Assembly: GCA_037157565.1 (NCBI GenBank)
Contig: JAZHRO010000054.1
Location: forward strand, 20,753,501 to 20,817,500
From: Thalassia testudinum
Lineage: Eukaryota > Streptophyta > Magnoliopsida > Alismatales > Hydrocharitaceae
Direction: 5' to 3'
Length of the DNA stretch: 64,000 nucleotides
Shown: positions 22,875 to 36,076 of the stretch, piece after piece
How the letters are laid out: each line of letters opens with the position of its first letter
Position numbering within the stretch: the stretch's first letter is position 1
Notes under the pieces: generated by a model
Databases searched by the model: none
Told to the model about the DNA's origin: nothing
Seen by the model: only the letters and a program-made list of their open reading frames with translations
Position numbers and translations under genes: made by a program

Positions 22875-23183
22875 GTCACTCTACCTTATCCTCCAGTAGG
22901 ATGTAGTCTATTTTGGTGTCTACGCCGACTGAGTCTTCGAAAGGAATGTCCTTCCACTTGCTGGAGGAGGAGTTCCCCCCTTCGCACATGCTATCCTATC
23001 CAAGGCAAATCTACTTCCCAACCATGGTGCATAACTAAGGATTTTCTCACTTTCCAATTAATAAGCAAGTGTAAAGTGCACCTTGTTTTATTTCCTTTTT
23101 TTCTGTTATTAGAAGGATAAGATTGTAATGTTGTTGGACATTGCACTCTTTTTCCATCTTATAAGAAGGATTTAAGCATTCAT
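22875..23183. other. 309-bp spacer between head-to-head LTRs N and O
   Basis: Not homologous to either LTR. It is the most gene-like composition nearby, but the open frame crossing it (22,857-23,120) begins inside LTR N and matches no family I recognise. It may be old host sequence or part of another element. Confidence 0.4.
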
Positions 23184-23954
23184 TGATGAGAGACTCATCA
23201 TGGCTCCAAATTAACATTAATTAGCTAATTTTCTTACCTAATTACCTAAGAATACACTAAGTACAAGGTTAATTATAATATAGAGGTTAAATAGTAAGGA
23301 CCCATAAAATAAGTTAAAATTACATTATTAAAGCTCAAATAATATTAATAATAATTTAATTAATAATTAAGACTCAATTCGTAATCATTTAGCCAGATAT
23401 TAAGTATTTAAATTAACTTAACTAATTTTAAGACCTAAGTATATAATTAACTTAATTAATATTATCATTTAAATAAATATAGCTAAAAAGGGTAAAAATG
23501 TAATTTGAAGGCATAAATATAATATTTATCTAAATTATGATAATAAATAAATAGTTGAAAAAGAAATAAATTAAAATAAGCCTTAAAAGATATTATTTAC
23601 ATTTCAATTCGTAATTTCCATTTCACTTGAGTCCTTTCTATTTTAAATAGGTCCTTTTTATTGCAAAAATGCCCCTGTGCACACTGACCTTCTTCTTCTT
23701 CTTCTTCAACTATGGACCGTCCATGACATTCGATGCCATACCCTCCAATCACCGCCTATCCAGCGTCTGAACTCCATTACCATTGCTGGCATTGATCAGC
23801 TCACTTCCCTCTTTTCATCCGACGATCTGGATCACTTTGTAATCCTATTGGACCTAGGCATCTAATCTCATCGGTGTCGGAGATTGCACCGATAGTTAGG
23901 ATGCACCTAGACCCTTTTCCACGCCGATACATCCCCTCTACCCTCATTGCCACC

Positions 23955-23962
23955 TATAAATA
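23955..23962 (+). promoter_or_regulatory. TATA box of LTR O
   Basis: TATAAATA about 770 bp into the LTR, followed by a pyrimidine-rich leader. LTR N has the same box at the mirrored position on the minus strand. Confidence 0.5.
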
Positions 23963-25038
23963 CCCCATTGGACCTCTGATCTACGTTAGCAACCCCCTTC
24001 CTACTTCTCTAACAGAGGTTGCTCGATAGGCTATTCTTCCTTCCCTCCGACAACTTCTTCCTTCTCCCCCTGGTCTTCTCCGAGGAGATCGACCTTCCGC
24101 TCTTCTCCACCGTCCTCCGCTGCGTCTAAGGACAAGGTTGAGACTTCATCTTCACACGCTACGCCATGCATTTCTCCTTCACCGAAGTTCTATTCTCCCT
24201 CTCTGATTTCTTCCTCCATCACGAGCCATCGACGGAGCTCCTCCTATCTTCTTTGTCTAGGTAATCGCAGTTAGCCTTAGGATTTACTGTAGAGTAGTTT
24301 TAGTTAATTAATTAGTTAGTTAGTTTAGTGTAATCAGTAGGTTAAATTCATCGTTCTCGTATCCGACGAGGTCAAATCCGACCTCGCTGGACTTTGATTC
24401 ATGTTTTTAAGCACAAGATCATCTTCTTTATCCTTTCATGATCATTTTCCACTTCTTTTCCCTCAATTTTATCACCTACACATCTATATTCACTCCACCG
24501 TCACTGGATCTCCTCCGCTATCTATGGTGGAGGGATCTGAGTGAAATCACACTCACCAGGAGCCCTCCAACACCTTAACATCACTTAAGGACACCATTCC
24601 ACCTTTTAATTAGATCTATTAATGCCTATACACGAAACACCCAATTTCACTCAACCTTCTAAGCTCGCTGTCAATGGTAGCTCAGAAGGAGTGACTTCAT
24701 CTAATTCCCTACACACACACACACAATCACCCTACCCATCTGAATATTTCCCCTCATTAAATTGAGTGGGAAATCACTTTTTGATGTCATGCAAACTAAA
24801 GGTGTTCAATTTATGAATTTCTTGTCAAATCCATATGTCTGTTCATCAATTGCTACAATTAATGTGTTCTTGAGGATCTTTGTGGCCTCAGAAGAAATTT
24901 GAAGTCTTTTTTTTAATGTTTCTTTGAGATTTTGTCCTCAGTGCCTTAAATCGGTGTTCACCGGAGCTCCGGTGACTCAAATTATGAACTACAATCTTCG
25001 AAAGTCCCTGAGAAGCTCCAAATCAACTATTTGTAACC

Positions 25039-27608
25039 TGGTCGCGTAGGATCGATTTATTTGTATTTTATTTGTAATCTTTCTCTTTCAAGATGTCTGA
25101 ATCCAAGGGTCAGACGCCTTAAATGCCAATTGCTATAGTGCTGCTGTTGCTGGTTCTTCTTCTTCTTCTTGGCTTCTTCTTTCTCTCTTCTTCTTCTCTT
25201 CTGTGCGCCAAGTCCTTTTGACTTCTTCTTCTTCTTTCTTCTCTGCTACTTCTTTTTCTCTTCTTCTTCTCTACTGCGCCAAATCCTTCTCTTCTCTTCA
25301 TTCTCCTTCTGCTTCAGCTTCTTTGCAGCTACAGTGCCATCTTCTTCTTCCTCCATTGCTTCTCTGCTGCTCGGAGTCCTTCTCCCTTTCTCTCTGGCCG
25401 CAGCTTTCTTCTCTGCGGCTAAGTGCTCGTGGCTCCTCCTCCTTTTCTTCCTCTCCTGTTCCCTGCACAGGTGTTTGGTCAGGCAAAACCTAGCCCCTAC
25501 CCTCCTCGCATCTCTCTCTCTCAAATTCACTCCAGGGTTCGCTCTCCCAAAGCCTTAGTCGAGTATGTGGGTCAGGTGACGTGCCCGGGACCAGGCGCAC
25601 CGGCATGGGTGATGCGCGAGGTGTGCATAGGCAAGGTTAGTCGGATCCGGGGGCCAGGTCCGCAGGGGAAGTGTCGCGGATGAGGCATAGTGAGGGCAAG
25701 GGACCTCACCCCTGTGTGTCTTGAGGCAACTAGCCTAAGACACTTTTTCAATTTATGCATGTGTGCCCGCTCGCAAACTTCCGAGGTGGGACTAAAGTCC
25801 TACTCGCTTCCGCGCTTACGCCCACAGCAGAAGGCCTCCCTGATTGCAGCAGCTGCTACTACCTTTAACACCAATTGACAACCCCAAAGTGTGCGCGAGT
25901 GTCTTCCACGTAGCCTGAGACAGAGACCTGGGACTGGCGTAGCCTGGAGCTCTGAAGCAAGCAAGCTGCTTGTAGTCGTCAATGGCGGCCAAGGGCTAAA
26001 CCTGAAAGCACTGAAAGCAGCCTTGCGACCCCATTAAAACACACGAGGAGCTTCGCCAGGTCTTGGAGAAGGTGGGACGGTGGTTGGCGTGGCTCAAACC
26101 TGCCTAGGCATGCCTGCCTAGGTCTGTCTATGACCGTGTGAGTGGGTTTGTTTGGTGGAAGCGTGGAGTGTGTGTGGCGATCTGTGAGTGAGTGGAAAGT
26201 GTTTAGCGATCGATGGCAGAGGTGAAGAGGTCGGTGGCGAGACGTGTGGAGGCGTGGGGTGATGGGTGCATCTCGCTGGAGGTTGGCCGAAGATGGAGAA
26301 GATGGCGGTGGTGTGTGAGTAGTGAGGTGGAAAATCAGAAATAAATGAGGAAAAATAAAGAGCAGAGAGAGGGGACTTAACTAAGAGTCTCTAGACGAAG
26401 GGGGAGGGGGCGAAGGTGGCGAGCGGCTGTGCTGCCATCGCCGAAGATGAAAGAGCCCAGGAGAAGGGATGACAACGAGGAAGAGGTGTTAGAGGGTGCC
26501 TGCTGGTACGGCCAGGCACTGTGGACGACAGCAGAGGTAACCCTGCCACTGGTATGGTGGCAGGGCGACGAGAGAGGAGGAGGAGGGTTGTCGGAGCTTG
26601 CGAGCGAATGGCCGGAGGAGGAGGAGATGAATTTTGAGGGTTTTCTTCGGCCAAAATAGGTTTAAAGGAAGCGGTAGGGGCTGCCGTTCCTTAAATAGGT
26701 GCTGGCCGAGAGGGAATCGTGAGGAGGAGACATGGGTTCCTTGCCGGAGGCATGGCCAGAAAAAGACCCATACCTCTCGAGAATTTGGTGGCCGGCAGGG
26801 CATAGGAGCCGGTCCATGCTGAAGAGGACAACGCAAGGAGTCCTCCTTTCAAATCTGAGCCGGCTCCCCAAGTCTGTGCGGAGCCATCCTCCGCGCGAAG
26901 TCACCGGAGGTATGGCTTGCACAGGCGGGTGGCAGAGGGACTTGTCCGAAGAAAGAGGCGAGAAAGGTAGGGGTTATCTGCAAGAGTCAAAAAGCTAAGG
27001 GTCAAAAAGTAATTATTGAGGATCATTTTGTAAAGTGGGTCAAGGTGACCTTTCCTTAGGTCCAAATTTTGGTATAAACCTAATTTGGACATAAGGAATC
27101 CAATGGTGAGGTTGGATTTTAGGTTTGACCATGTTTGACCAGACATTTTGCGCAAAAACTCAAATCAGGTCAAAATTTGGGTATGGTTCTTAATTTAGGT
27201 CAAGATAGGTTCCAATGGCCAAATTGAAGGATTTAAATCCTAGAGGATATTTTTTCATGAATTTTAGAGGATTTAATTGATTTTTATCTTACCTGAAGCT
27301 TCTTGAATTAAAGTGGATTTGTTTTAGGGTTACAGAATTTCATTTAATTCTCATATTTCGTCATAACCCTTTCCTGATCAAATCATCCAACTTTTTCTTT
27401 TATTAAGCCCATTTGACCTGTGCCTAGACCCTTTGAAATCTCGTTTATGCATTGCAATGGTAAAATTACAATTTTACCTCTTGTGAATTATTTTATTCTC
27501 ATATTTGTAATTCCCAGATTTAGGCCTTCCCTTAGGTTTTGTAGGAGCTTTTGTTCAATTTATTAGGTGAAAATGTGCCAGTTAGGGTTCATGATGAGGT
27601 GCTCATCA
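25039..27608 (-). mobile_element. P: minus-strand Athila-type solo LTR inside O
   Basis: Flanked by perfect 5-bp repeats TAACC (25,034-25,038 and 27,609-27,613). Read on the minus strand it begins TGATGAGCACCTCATCATGAACCC and ends CGACCA, 2,570 bp. It is collinear with the F, G and L LTRs, including the purine tract (seen as CTTCTT on plus, 25,140-25,460) and the TCAGGTCCC block. It lacks the CTCCCTG..TTCGACCTCGG block near the 3' end that its relatives have, so about 250 bp are deleted there. Confidence 0.88.
25140..25460 (-). repeat. purine-rich tract of LTR P (pyrimidines on plus strand)
   Basis: CTTCTT/CTCTTC repeats on plus, equal to the GA tract of E, F, G and L when read with the element. 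Frames on either strand are composition artefacts. Confidence 0.75.
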
Positions 27609-29654
27609 TAACCTAAGGAACATATTCCAATAATTACATTAATGGTTTGATGTTGATTATGTTAGATTGGTCATCGTCTTCCTCAACTCTGGCAGAGTTG
27701 AGGAGATAAATTCATTAAGGTTTAGAGTTTTTATCAGGTTCGGAAGCAAGAGTTGAATGTGTAGAACCTATTTTAGGTTTTACGTAGGTTTAACAAACTC
27801 TAGTTTGTTACGACGAACAACATACCTTTTGATCTCAGGCGGTGAAGTCTGAGTGCACTGTTGGAGAGTTAAAAACAAGGATTTGAAGCGTTGAATGAAT
27901 TCCTCGTGATCATTTTAGTCTTTCTGAATAGTTTAAATAAATTTGAAAAGCTTTGTTTTAAAAGTCAACTTTCTGAGCTTAATGCTAAATCAGAAATCTA
28001 ATTTGAGGTTTTAAAGGTTAAAGCTTTGATTTTATGGATTGCTTGAGTTCATATGATGCATATGAATCATTTTGAATTGATTTGATGAAGTTTTGTTGAG
28101 ATTTATTAGAGATTTTCAAGTCTATGTAGTTTAGGTTCAACCTAGATCTCAATATTGTTCATAATGTTCTTGACAAGATTTAGAGTCAAACTTTACCCAG
28201 ATCAATCTTATATGGTCTCTTAAATCAATCTAAGCTACTAGATGAAGTTCTAATCTACTTGTTGGATTGATTCAAGTCTAAATCAGAGTTCTGTACACTG
28301 ATCACAGAAACTCTAAAGCTCCTAAGCTTTTTTGAGCTTCCCAAACCTCTTTTCTTCCTCAATACCCTACGGAATCATCTCTTAAACTTTTCTAAACTCT
28401 CAATCGAGAGCATTGGACGATTAAATAGGTCATAGGGCCTTAATTTCTTCATCTACAACACATTTGAACCAGGGCGATAGAGCCGTGTTCAATCTTTGAA
28501 TCCTTAGATCAAAAGTAATACAAACACTAAATTGATGCCCAAATTGAGAAGCTAAGATCTAGAGCTCTTGATTGAGCTTTAGACCATGTCGAATGGTGCA
28601 GTGTACCGATAGGAATCCTCGTTCGAAGTCGTCGGCTGGCGGACGTTGCGAAGGTGATGCGACATCCTTTGTCCCACATCGTAAAGACATGAGTTCCTGC
28701 CTTGGTATACAAGCAAAAATGCGCTTAGCTTGGCTGGTCGTCAACGCTGGGTGCATCTAATGAGCATTGGATCTAATTTGAGTGTGCGCTGCGCACGTGC
28801 ATGTGTGTGCGTGCGATGCACCTGGGTGTGAGCGTAGGCTCAGGTGGGCATGAGCGTGTTTGTAGGCCTGGTATGGCCCGATACTGTGGACTATAAAATG
28901 TTAAAATCCACACTAATTAAATTAGAATTGGGTTCAAGTAGTGATCTGATCCCACTCTATGGGTGTTGTGTATCCCACGAATGAGCCCGGTTAGCCCAAT
29001 AAAACCAATTTTTGGTTAATAACAACATGGGGTTAAAAGCTTAAAAAAAAATGGTTAAGTGTGGAATAAGAGATGTACAGTAAGGGTTTAAGAGAGAAGA
29101 AGAGTTAAAGAAAGGTGAAGACAAAAATGGTTAAGTGTTGGAGTTAAATGAGCAAGAGTTCAAAGGTTGAGAACTTGAGAAGAGAGGAGTTGGCTGGGAG
29201 TTAAAATTGATTAAGGGAGAATGCAAAGGAACATGTGATGATGAGAAGGCTGAGTTGGAATTAAAAGAAAGATAGATTAAGTGATTTTAACTCCATTGTA
29301 GTAAAAGGCATTATGTTGTATTGAAATTTCCTTTTATGCCTTTTCTCGTGTAAACATTCAATGTAAACATTTCTTTTCTTTGTTAATCATTGTATAATCT
29401 TTCATGTACATTCTCTTTTATAATGGAATGATTGCTATGTTTTAAGTTCAATATTATGTAATTGTTCATGTGCTTAACATATTTTGTATTTAATATAGTA
29501 ATTAGTTATTTGCTAATTTAAAATAAAGAAATGGTGAATTGATTAAGTTTAAATACCTCCCAGTGAATGACCTACATTCAACCAGCTAAAAAAATAAATT
29601 TTAAAATATATGTTAGCTTTACCATATACTACAAATAACGACAATAATTTAACA

Positions 29655-29935
29655 ATTCAAGTTAACCTAAGTCTATTCTTTATGTAATTAATTAAACCTA
29701 ATTGCCTTAATTAACTGTGTTGAAAATTGAACAAACATTCATCATTTTTTAACGATGTGTAGCTAACATTTGTTTTTTCTTTTAAAATGGTAAGTATTGT
29801 GGTCATCCGATTTGAACCTTTAATCCCACAGATATCAATAGGAGGCCGTAGCATTATGCTAACCTCTTTCTAACAACTTTTTTCTTTGAAAGGTAAATAT
29901 ATTGGTCATATGACCTAGGATATCAATGAGGTGTG
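29655..29935. other. unassigned 281 bp between O and H
   Basis: AT-rich with no protein. Two partly similar blocks (29,788-29,850 and 29,890-29,932) share GGTAA.TAT..TGGTCAT and GATATCAAT.AGG, suggesting an old local duplication. Confidence 0.4.
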
Positions 29936-30871
29936 TGATAACGCTACATTTTATAGTGATAATTCTGCCAATCGGGGTTTATCTTAAGGGTAACATGCAC
30001 AAAGAATACACCGTAAATGGGCATGGGAGCATGACATGCATCGCACATCAAGATTGCTTGTAATTCAATGTTAATAGTCATTTGTACAAGTTCATGTCAA
30101 AACAGGCCTCAGATGAGTAATCGAACCGCACGAAAGGATTCAAAACGACGAACAGAGTCCAGTGGACTCAAAATCGACCAAATCCGACATCCGATGCTCC
30201 CGCAATTGGCCTAAGAAGTTCTGACCGTTAACCTAATGATCAACAGTCCATAGTGCACCACATGGCGCAAGATCGGCGCACAACAGCCACCGCCCCGCCT
30301 CTTCCTTCACCCGTAGGATGAATCTCAGTCGTTTGATCTTCGATCGAACAGCTGAGAACAGATCTCACGACAGCCACCGCCCGCACCTCTCCATCCTCCA
30401 GCAGATCACAGCCGTTGGATTTCTATCCAACGGCCACCAACACTGCTCCAGCTCACCGCGTCCTCGACCATCCACGAGCACAGCACAGCGGTCGCAGCTC
30501 TCTCCACAAGTACCCGACGAGGGATCGAACCGCGCCGCATATCGAATCCAAGGAGAAGGCATGCGCGGATAAAATTCGGTCGTCGATGAGTGAGCGAACG
30601 GTCGGGATAGAGGCTACGTGGCACCCGTAAATGCAACCACACAGGCATGCGCGATCGAAGGGCGCGATCCGAAGCGCACTCTGCGTGCGATCTCAACCGT
30701 CCGATCTTTGATCAAACAGCCCACAGCAAGCACCCACGTATCGTAGAAGAGAGGAAGAACGGCGCGCGCGCTAGACCGAGGGGCAAGGTTCTTCACCGAC
30801 ATTTTGGGAGGGGTTTTAGCGACGTCCTGGATGTCGCTAAAGCCCTAGTTAAATTAGAAACCCCTTCTTCC

Positions 30872-30879
30872 TATATAAA
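30872..30879 (+). promoter_or_regulatory. TATA box of LTR H
   Basis: TATATAAA preceded by CCCTTCTTCC and followed by a C-rich leader. Confidence 0.55.
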
Positions 30880-31328
30880 CACCCTCCAACTACCCTTGTA
30901 AGGCATTCAATTCCCTTGCAAGTCTCCTACCCTACTCCTAGCCACCCTTAGCACTCTTTTGTAATTGCGGGAGTCGATGAGCCACCGACGGAGCCCTCCT
31001 CCACCGCCATGGCTGCCTCACCATCTCCCTTCTCTCTCTCTCTCTATCTTAGCATTGCTTTACTTTAGCTTAAGCATTTGTCTATTATTGTGTTTACAAA
31101 AACTTAAGTTGCATGTTAAATGAAGATGTTTCTTTTCTAGCTATTGTCTCTCTTTTTACCAAGTTTTCCTTATCGTGAGTTGCATGAATGATATGATCAA
31201 AAGATTCTAACACTACTCTCTCTCTCTCTCTCACTCGCTTTTCTCCCGTGTTTTCTCGCAAGCAAAACTCGCCATTTCCGTGACACTAAGTGACAGAAAA
31301 ACCCGATTTCATGCCTCCCTGTGTTCGA

Positions 31329-34092
31329 TGATGAGAGCCTCATCATGACCCATAACTAGCTCATTTTGACCCAATAAGGAGAATAAAAGCTCCTACATAA
31401 CCTAGAAGAGGGCATAAATGAAGGAATAAGTGTTATGGGAAGAAAACATGAAATAAAGGCTAAAACTGCAATTTTACCATTGCAGTACATAAATGGGATT
31501 TCTCAGAGGCAAAACATAGGAAAAATGGTCTAAATAAGATAAAAATTGGGTTGAGTCAATCAGAAATAGGTTTATGTGCAATCCAGGAATTAAATGACAT
31601 TTGATAACCCTAAAACAGACCCGCTTAAATCAATAAGGTTCCGATCAGGATAAAAATCAATTAAATCCTCTAAAAATCATGTAAAAATATCCCCTAGGGT
31701 TTAGAACACTTAATTTGGCCTTTGGAACCCAGTTTGACCTAGATTAGAGTCCTAGCTCATCAATTAACCTAATTTGGGTTTTTACGTAAAATATCCAGTC
31801 AAACGTAGTCAAACCTAAAATCCAACTTCACCATTGGATTCCTTAGGTCTAAATTAGGTTTATACCAAAATTTGGACCTAAGAGGAGGTCATCTTGACCT
31901 ACTTTGCAATTTAGTACACCCAAATCACAATTTGGTCCCTATCTTTCGAAAATCATCGCAGAGAGCCCCCTAACTTCCTCACCAAATTTGCAATCAGGTC
32001 CTTCCACCATTATTGGGGAAGATTCTTCTCCGACGAGGTTGACAGGGGGGATATGCTCACGTTCCTCAGAGATCTCTCAGAATTGGAAGGGAGATTCTAT
32101 GAGGAATTCCCTTCCATCTACGCCCGATCGTGATCGTTGATTTCTTTCCAAACTCTCGTGCCAACGCACGAGAATTTTGGGTCTCGACCACCTTCCTTCT
32201 CCGGCGAGACAGCAGTAGCCAAAAGCCGCCCTCTACGCACTAGAAAGTTCGGCCAGCACCTATAAAGAATCCCCAAACCCGGCCGCTCAATTTCAGACTT
32301 GTCTTGACGGAGATTCCTCCAAATTTTCTTCTCTCCTCTCTCCGGCCAAGAAACCCGCAAGCTCCGACGACCTCCTCCCCTCCTTCTCGTCGCTCTGCTT
32401 CCATACCAGCAGCAGAGTCTACTTCGCCTCATCCTCCCGCGTCGCACCATACCAAGCACGTGTTCCCCCGACCTCTTCCTCGTCGCCGCTCTCTCCCTTA
32501 GGGTGCTTCTTCTCCGACGATGGCAGCTACGAGCCATCCACTCCGCTACCTCCTTCTCTCCCACAACAGTCCAGATACATTCCCCATCTTCCCCTCTCTC
32601 TTTTCCCCACTGCATTTCATTTAATTACCCCATGACCACGCCTGACCACCGCCATCTTCCATCCCTCCGGCCAACCTCCGGCGAGTTGCCCCCGTCGCTC
32701 CACACTTCCGCACGACTCACCGACCGACTTAGAGGCTCCACCTCATCACGCTGAACACCCTCCACCCACCCACTGCCGCTCTTCACCCACTCAACGCTCC
32801 CCCGAACACACCCACACCTCCGGTCACAGGACGACCTAGGCACGCATGCCTAGGCCACCTCACGACCTACTGCACCTTGCACCACCTTCGCCGTGACAAG
32901 GCGAAGGTCCCCCGGTGATCTGATTAGGCCGATAGGCCGTATTCGTGTTTGACAGTTCTCAAGCTCCTGCCGCCATTGACGGTGACTTGAAGAAGCTCCA
33001 AGCTCGCTCCAGGCTTCAGGACGGCCAGGCTCCAGATGCAGCTCACTCGGGGAGGCAGTGCGAAGATATCTGGTCCAGCGAGAAACGCAGTGAAGTCCGC
33101 AGCTTTGGCCATTGAAGAATAGAGTTCTGCGGGCGCGCGCGAGGGAAGGCCGGGACTAATAGTCCCACATCGGTAACCTACAGGGCACAGGTGCGATTTA
33201 AATTGATTTTGTCATATTCTCTCTTCGCCTCCTAAAGCACTTGGGGTGAGGTCCCTCGCCCTTCACCCTCCCCGTCCGCGGTTTCACCTCGCGGATCGGG
33301 CGGACCCGACTCGACACCAACCACGCACTCCTCGCATACCATACACGCCGGTACGCCTGGTCCCGGGTACGCAACCCGACCCATTAACCCGCAGCTCTAG
33401 GAGAGCTTCTTGTGAGCAGTTTGGAGAGAGGGAGATATGTGTGGGTAGAGGGAAGGGGGTAGGTTTTGATGTCTTGTGTGCAGGCAGGCCGAGCACTGAA
33501 GAGAAGAAGCTCAGCCGCAGGAAGGAGAAGAGAAGAAGAAGAGGTTGAGCAAGGCAGAAAGAAGAAAGAAGAAAAAAAGGGCAAGGCAGAAGACCAAGGA
33601 AGAAGAAGCTCAGCCGCAGGAAGGAGAAGAGAAAGAGCAGAAGAAGACACTCTGAAGAAGAGGCTGAGCAAGGCAGAAAGAAGAAAGAAGAAAAAAGGTC
33701 AAGGTAGAAGACCAAGGAAGAAAAAGCCTCCGCAGAAGAAAAGAGAAGGAAGAAGAGAATCCAAAGAAGCAAGGCAGAAGAAGAAAAAGAAGATCAGAGG
33801 CACACGCAAGAAGAAGAACAGCAAGAAGCCTTACATTTAAGACGTCTGATACAGAAATCAGACGTCCAATCCTGTTCTTTCTTAGCAATTCTTTTTTTTA
33901 AATCTCTCTGTGAATCAATTGTCTTTCATTTAAAAGTTGTATTCTCTATTTTTTAAAAGTACTAGGATTGCTCCCTGTGTTCGACATCGGATACTCCGAT
34001 TTTCAAGTAAAAAATTCTTTATTTGTTTTGAACGCTTTTTTAGCTATATTACAACGTGTTATTCTTTAAAACCCGATCAAGCATGATAAACA
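31329..34092 (+). mobile_element. G: Athila-type solo LTR inside H
   Basis: Perfect 5-bp flanking repeats TTCGA (31,324-31,328 and 34,093-34,097), 2,764 bp, from TGATGAGAGCCTCATCATGA to GATAAACA. Collinear with the F LTRs throughout. TATA-like TATAAAG at 32,261-32,267; GGGGTGAGGTCCCTCGCCC at about 33,242; purine tract 33,490-33,835; TTTAAGACGTCTGAT and CAGACGTCC at 33,838-33,868; CTCCCTGTGTTCGACATCGG at about 33,971. No internal region or second LTR, hence solo. Confidence 0.9.
33502..33720 (+). repeat. tandem duplication within the purine tract of G
   Basis: AGAAGAAGCTCAGCCGCAGG starts at 33,502 and again at 33,601; both copies run through AGCAAGGCAGAAAGAAGAAAG and AGAAGACCAAGGAAG. The first unit is 99 bp; the second carries about 20 extra bases. 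Confidence 0.75.
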
Positions 34093-34195
34093 TTCGACAC
34101 CCGGACTCATGTCCATTTCTTTATTTAAAACTGACGCAGCGAATGCGAGCTACAAAGATCGATTTATACAAACGCATCCGTAACGCATTAGTGTG

Positions 34196-34377
34196 CTATG
34201 CCACTAAATCAACTCCTTAGTGGCAACATTTTCCTTACACTATAGTACCAAGCAAATGTAATAATTGTGGTGTTTGTGTGCCACTAACCCTTCACAGTAG
34301 TTGTGAGGGAACTTGACCGGTCTCTGGTTTAACTCTTAGGTTTGTGCTAAGCAGGGTTACACTTTGCACTTGGTAGG
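34196..34377. other. unassigned 182 bp between H and J
   Basis: No coding potential or match to neighbouring repeats was seen. Its last five bases, GTAGG, would be the left target duplication of J. Confidence 0.35.
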
Positions 34378-36076
34378 TGATGAGGTGTGGCTCATCATAG
34401 CTAAAATGGCCAAGTTTACTTGGAAACTAGGTTAAACACTATCAAATTAACACAAAGAAAGGGTTAAGTATGAGAATTAACAGAAAAGACCTAAAACACC
34501 AGATCTGTGTTAAAAATGCATAATTAGGTCATTTATTGAGATATTCTATTAATAAATACAAAATGATGATCTAATTACAAATTTAACACATAAATGAGCT
34601 CAAAACTTTAAATCAAATGTGAAATTAGCTTCTAATATGTTCAATCAAACTTCAATGAAAATTTGGTAGCATTTAGACATCATTAGAACCTTAAATTTAG
34701 AGATTCACATTTAGGTCGTTCTTATAGAACATTTCATTTATTATAAAACCTCCAAGGACACATTTATAGGCCGTTGGGACCTAATTGTAACACTCTAGAG
34801 ACTGCTATGTAATCCTTTTTTACCACTTATGAGCCTCCCTGCAATGCCTACACCATTTCACCTTGTTGGACATTGTTGCAATTTGCCCAACATACCTGAG
34901 CCAATAGTGCACCTCTTGGTGCACTGTTCATCACAAGAACATGGTCCATCCTAACCGTTCACTCCTTGATTTCCACTTGATCTGCGGCTCAAACTGAATC
35001 AAAGATTCACACGACTCTTTGCATGGCTTCACCTCTACCCCAGATCCCATCTAACGGCCCAACTTTGATTTGGCTCTTTTCTCCCTCCTCTCTTCTCATC
35101 CTGGCTGCCCATAACCTAATTGCCTAACCCCACCGCAAGGTGACCTGATCCACTGATCACTCTACTTAAGCATCTCCCAGAGCTCCTATGTAAAGGATCA
35201 CTCCCTCCTCCTTGAGTGATCCCTTCGTCTAGTCTCTAGTTTCCTCCCACATTCATCTGTTGTAGGTGACAGAAGTGGTTTCCCTCCTCAAATTCGTCGT
35301 TGTAATGACCAGTTGCCCCCCAGAGATCTTCCTCATCTCCCTTCGTCGCTACAGTGACCAATTGCAGCCCAGGCATCCCATTCTTCCTTTAGATTAGGAT
35401 TTAAATGCCTGTTACAAGTAAAATTAGTTATTGAATTAATTGATGGATTATATTAGCTTAGGAGTAGATTATGTTGGTGCTAGAGCACCATGATCGTTTA
35501 TTTTGATGATAACAAAACACGTGTCTTTTAACATTTTCTTTTGAGTCCTAGTTTTCAGGTCAAATTGCAAATGGAGACAGGTGTTTAGATGGAGTTTGAG
35601 CTCGCATCCATGGCGGATTAAAGGAGCTTGGCAGAGGCAGAGGAGTTTTGTGAGGTGCGAAAGCTTGAAGAAGGAAGGAGATGAAGAATAGGATAGATTT
35701 CCTTTCTATTGTACTTTATATTTTATTTCTTTTGTTGCTCTTTATTTTATTTTTTAGATTCTTGTTAAAGAGCTTCAAAGTACCCTAATAGTAGTCCTAG
35801 AAACACTTGCACAGACCCTAGGATACTTAGGTTTTATGTAGAGAACCTAGAAAACCAAAATAGGGTTCAGACAGCTTTATCAGACGTCCAATCTGGAAAT
35901 CAGACGTCTGATAGTGACTTTTAAGACGTCTAACTATTTGATCAGATGTCTAAAACATCTAAGCTGGACTTAATAGGTTTTGTCTGTTAGAATCTGTCGT
36001 CCAGACCTTAGTCCAGACGTCTTAGGAGACATCTGATGACCTTTACCAGATGTCTAATTAATGGAACGTTGGTTGC

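Larger units (their letters stand above)
23184..29654 (+). mobile_element. O: Athila-type long LTR, probably solo, split by P
   Basis: O consists of 23,184-25,038 plus 27,614-29,654, about 3.9 kb joined. It starts TGATGAGAGACTCATCATGG, has TATAAATA at 23,955-23,962, and its second half parallels J and I: a GGTCTGGTCCCAC-like block near 28,945, an AAGTGTGG..AAGAGA leader, and TACCTCCCAGTGAATGACC near the end. It probably ends at AACA (29,654) with ATTCA following; ATTCA also occurs at 23,178-23,182, one base off the LTR start. No primer-binding site follows, so I read it as a solo LTR. Confidence 0.7.
29936..34190 (+). mobile_element. H: 1.5-kb solo LTR split by G
   Basis: H consists of 29,936-31,328 plus 34,098-34,190. 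It starts TGATAACGC and ends AACGCATTA, with GTGTG flanking on both sides (29,931-29,935; 34,191-34,195). The TATA box TATATAAA is at 30,872-30,879, and two CT microsatellites (31,031 and 31,214) follow in the leader. It carries the CTCCCTGTGTTCGACACCCGG block common to the gypsy-type LTRs here; G inserted inside that block. The GTGTG repeat is low-complexity and the end is TA rather than CA, so the exact limits are moderately certain. Confidence 0.65.

Noticed and set aside
22857..23120. 87-codon frame in the spacer between N and O
   Set aside because: It begins inside LTR N; no recognisable motif. Kept only as an unassigned spacer.
24708..24725. (AC)n microsatellite as a regulatory site
   Set aside because: A short simple repeat within LTR O; nothing beyond slippage is needed to explain it.
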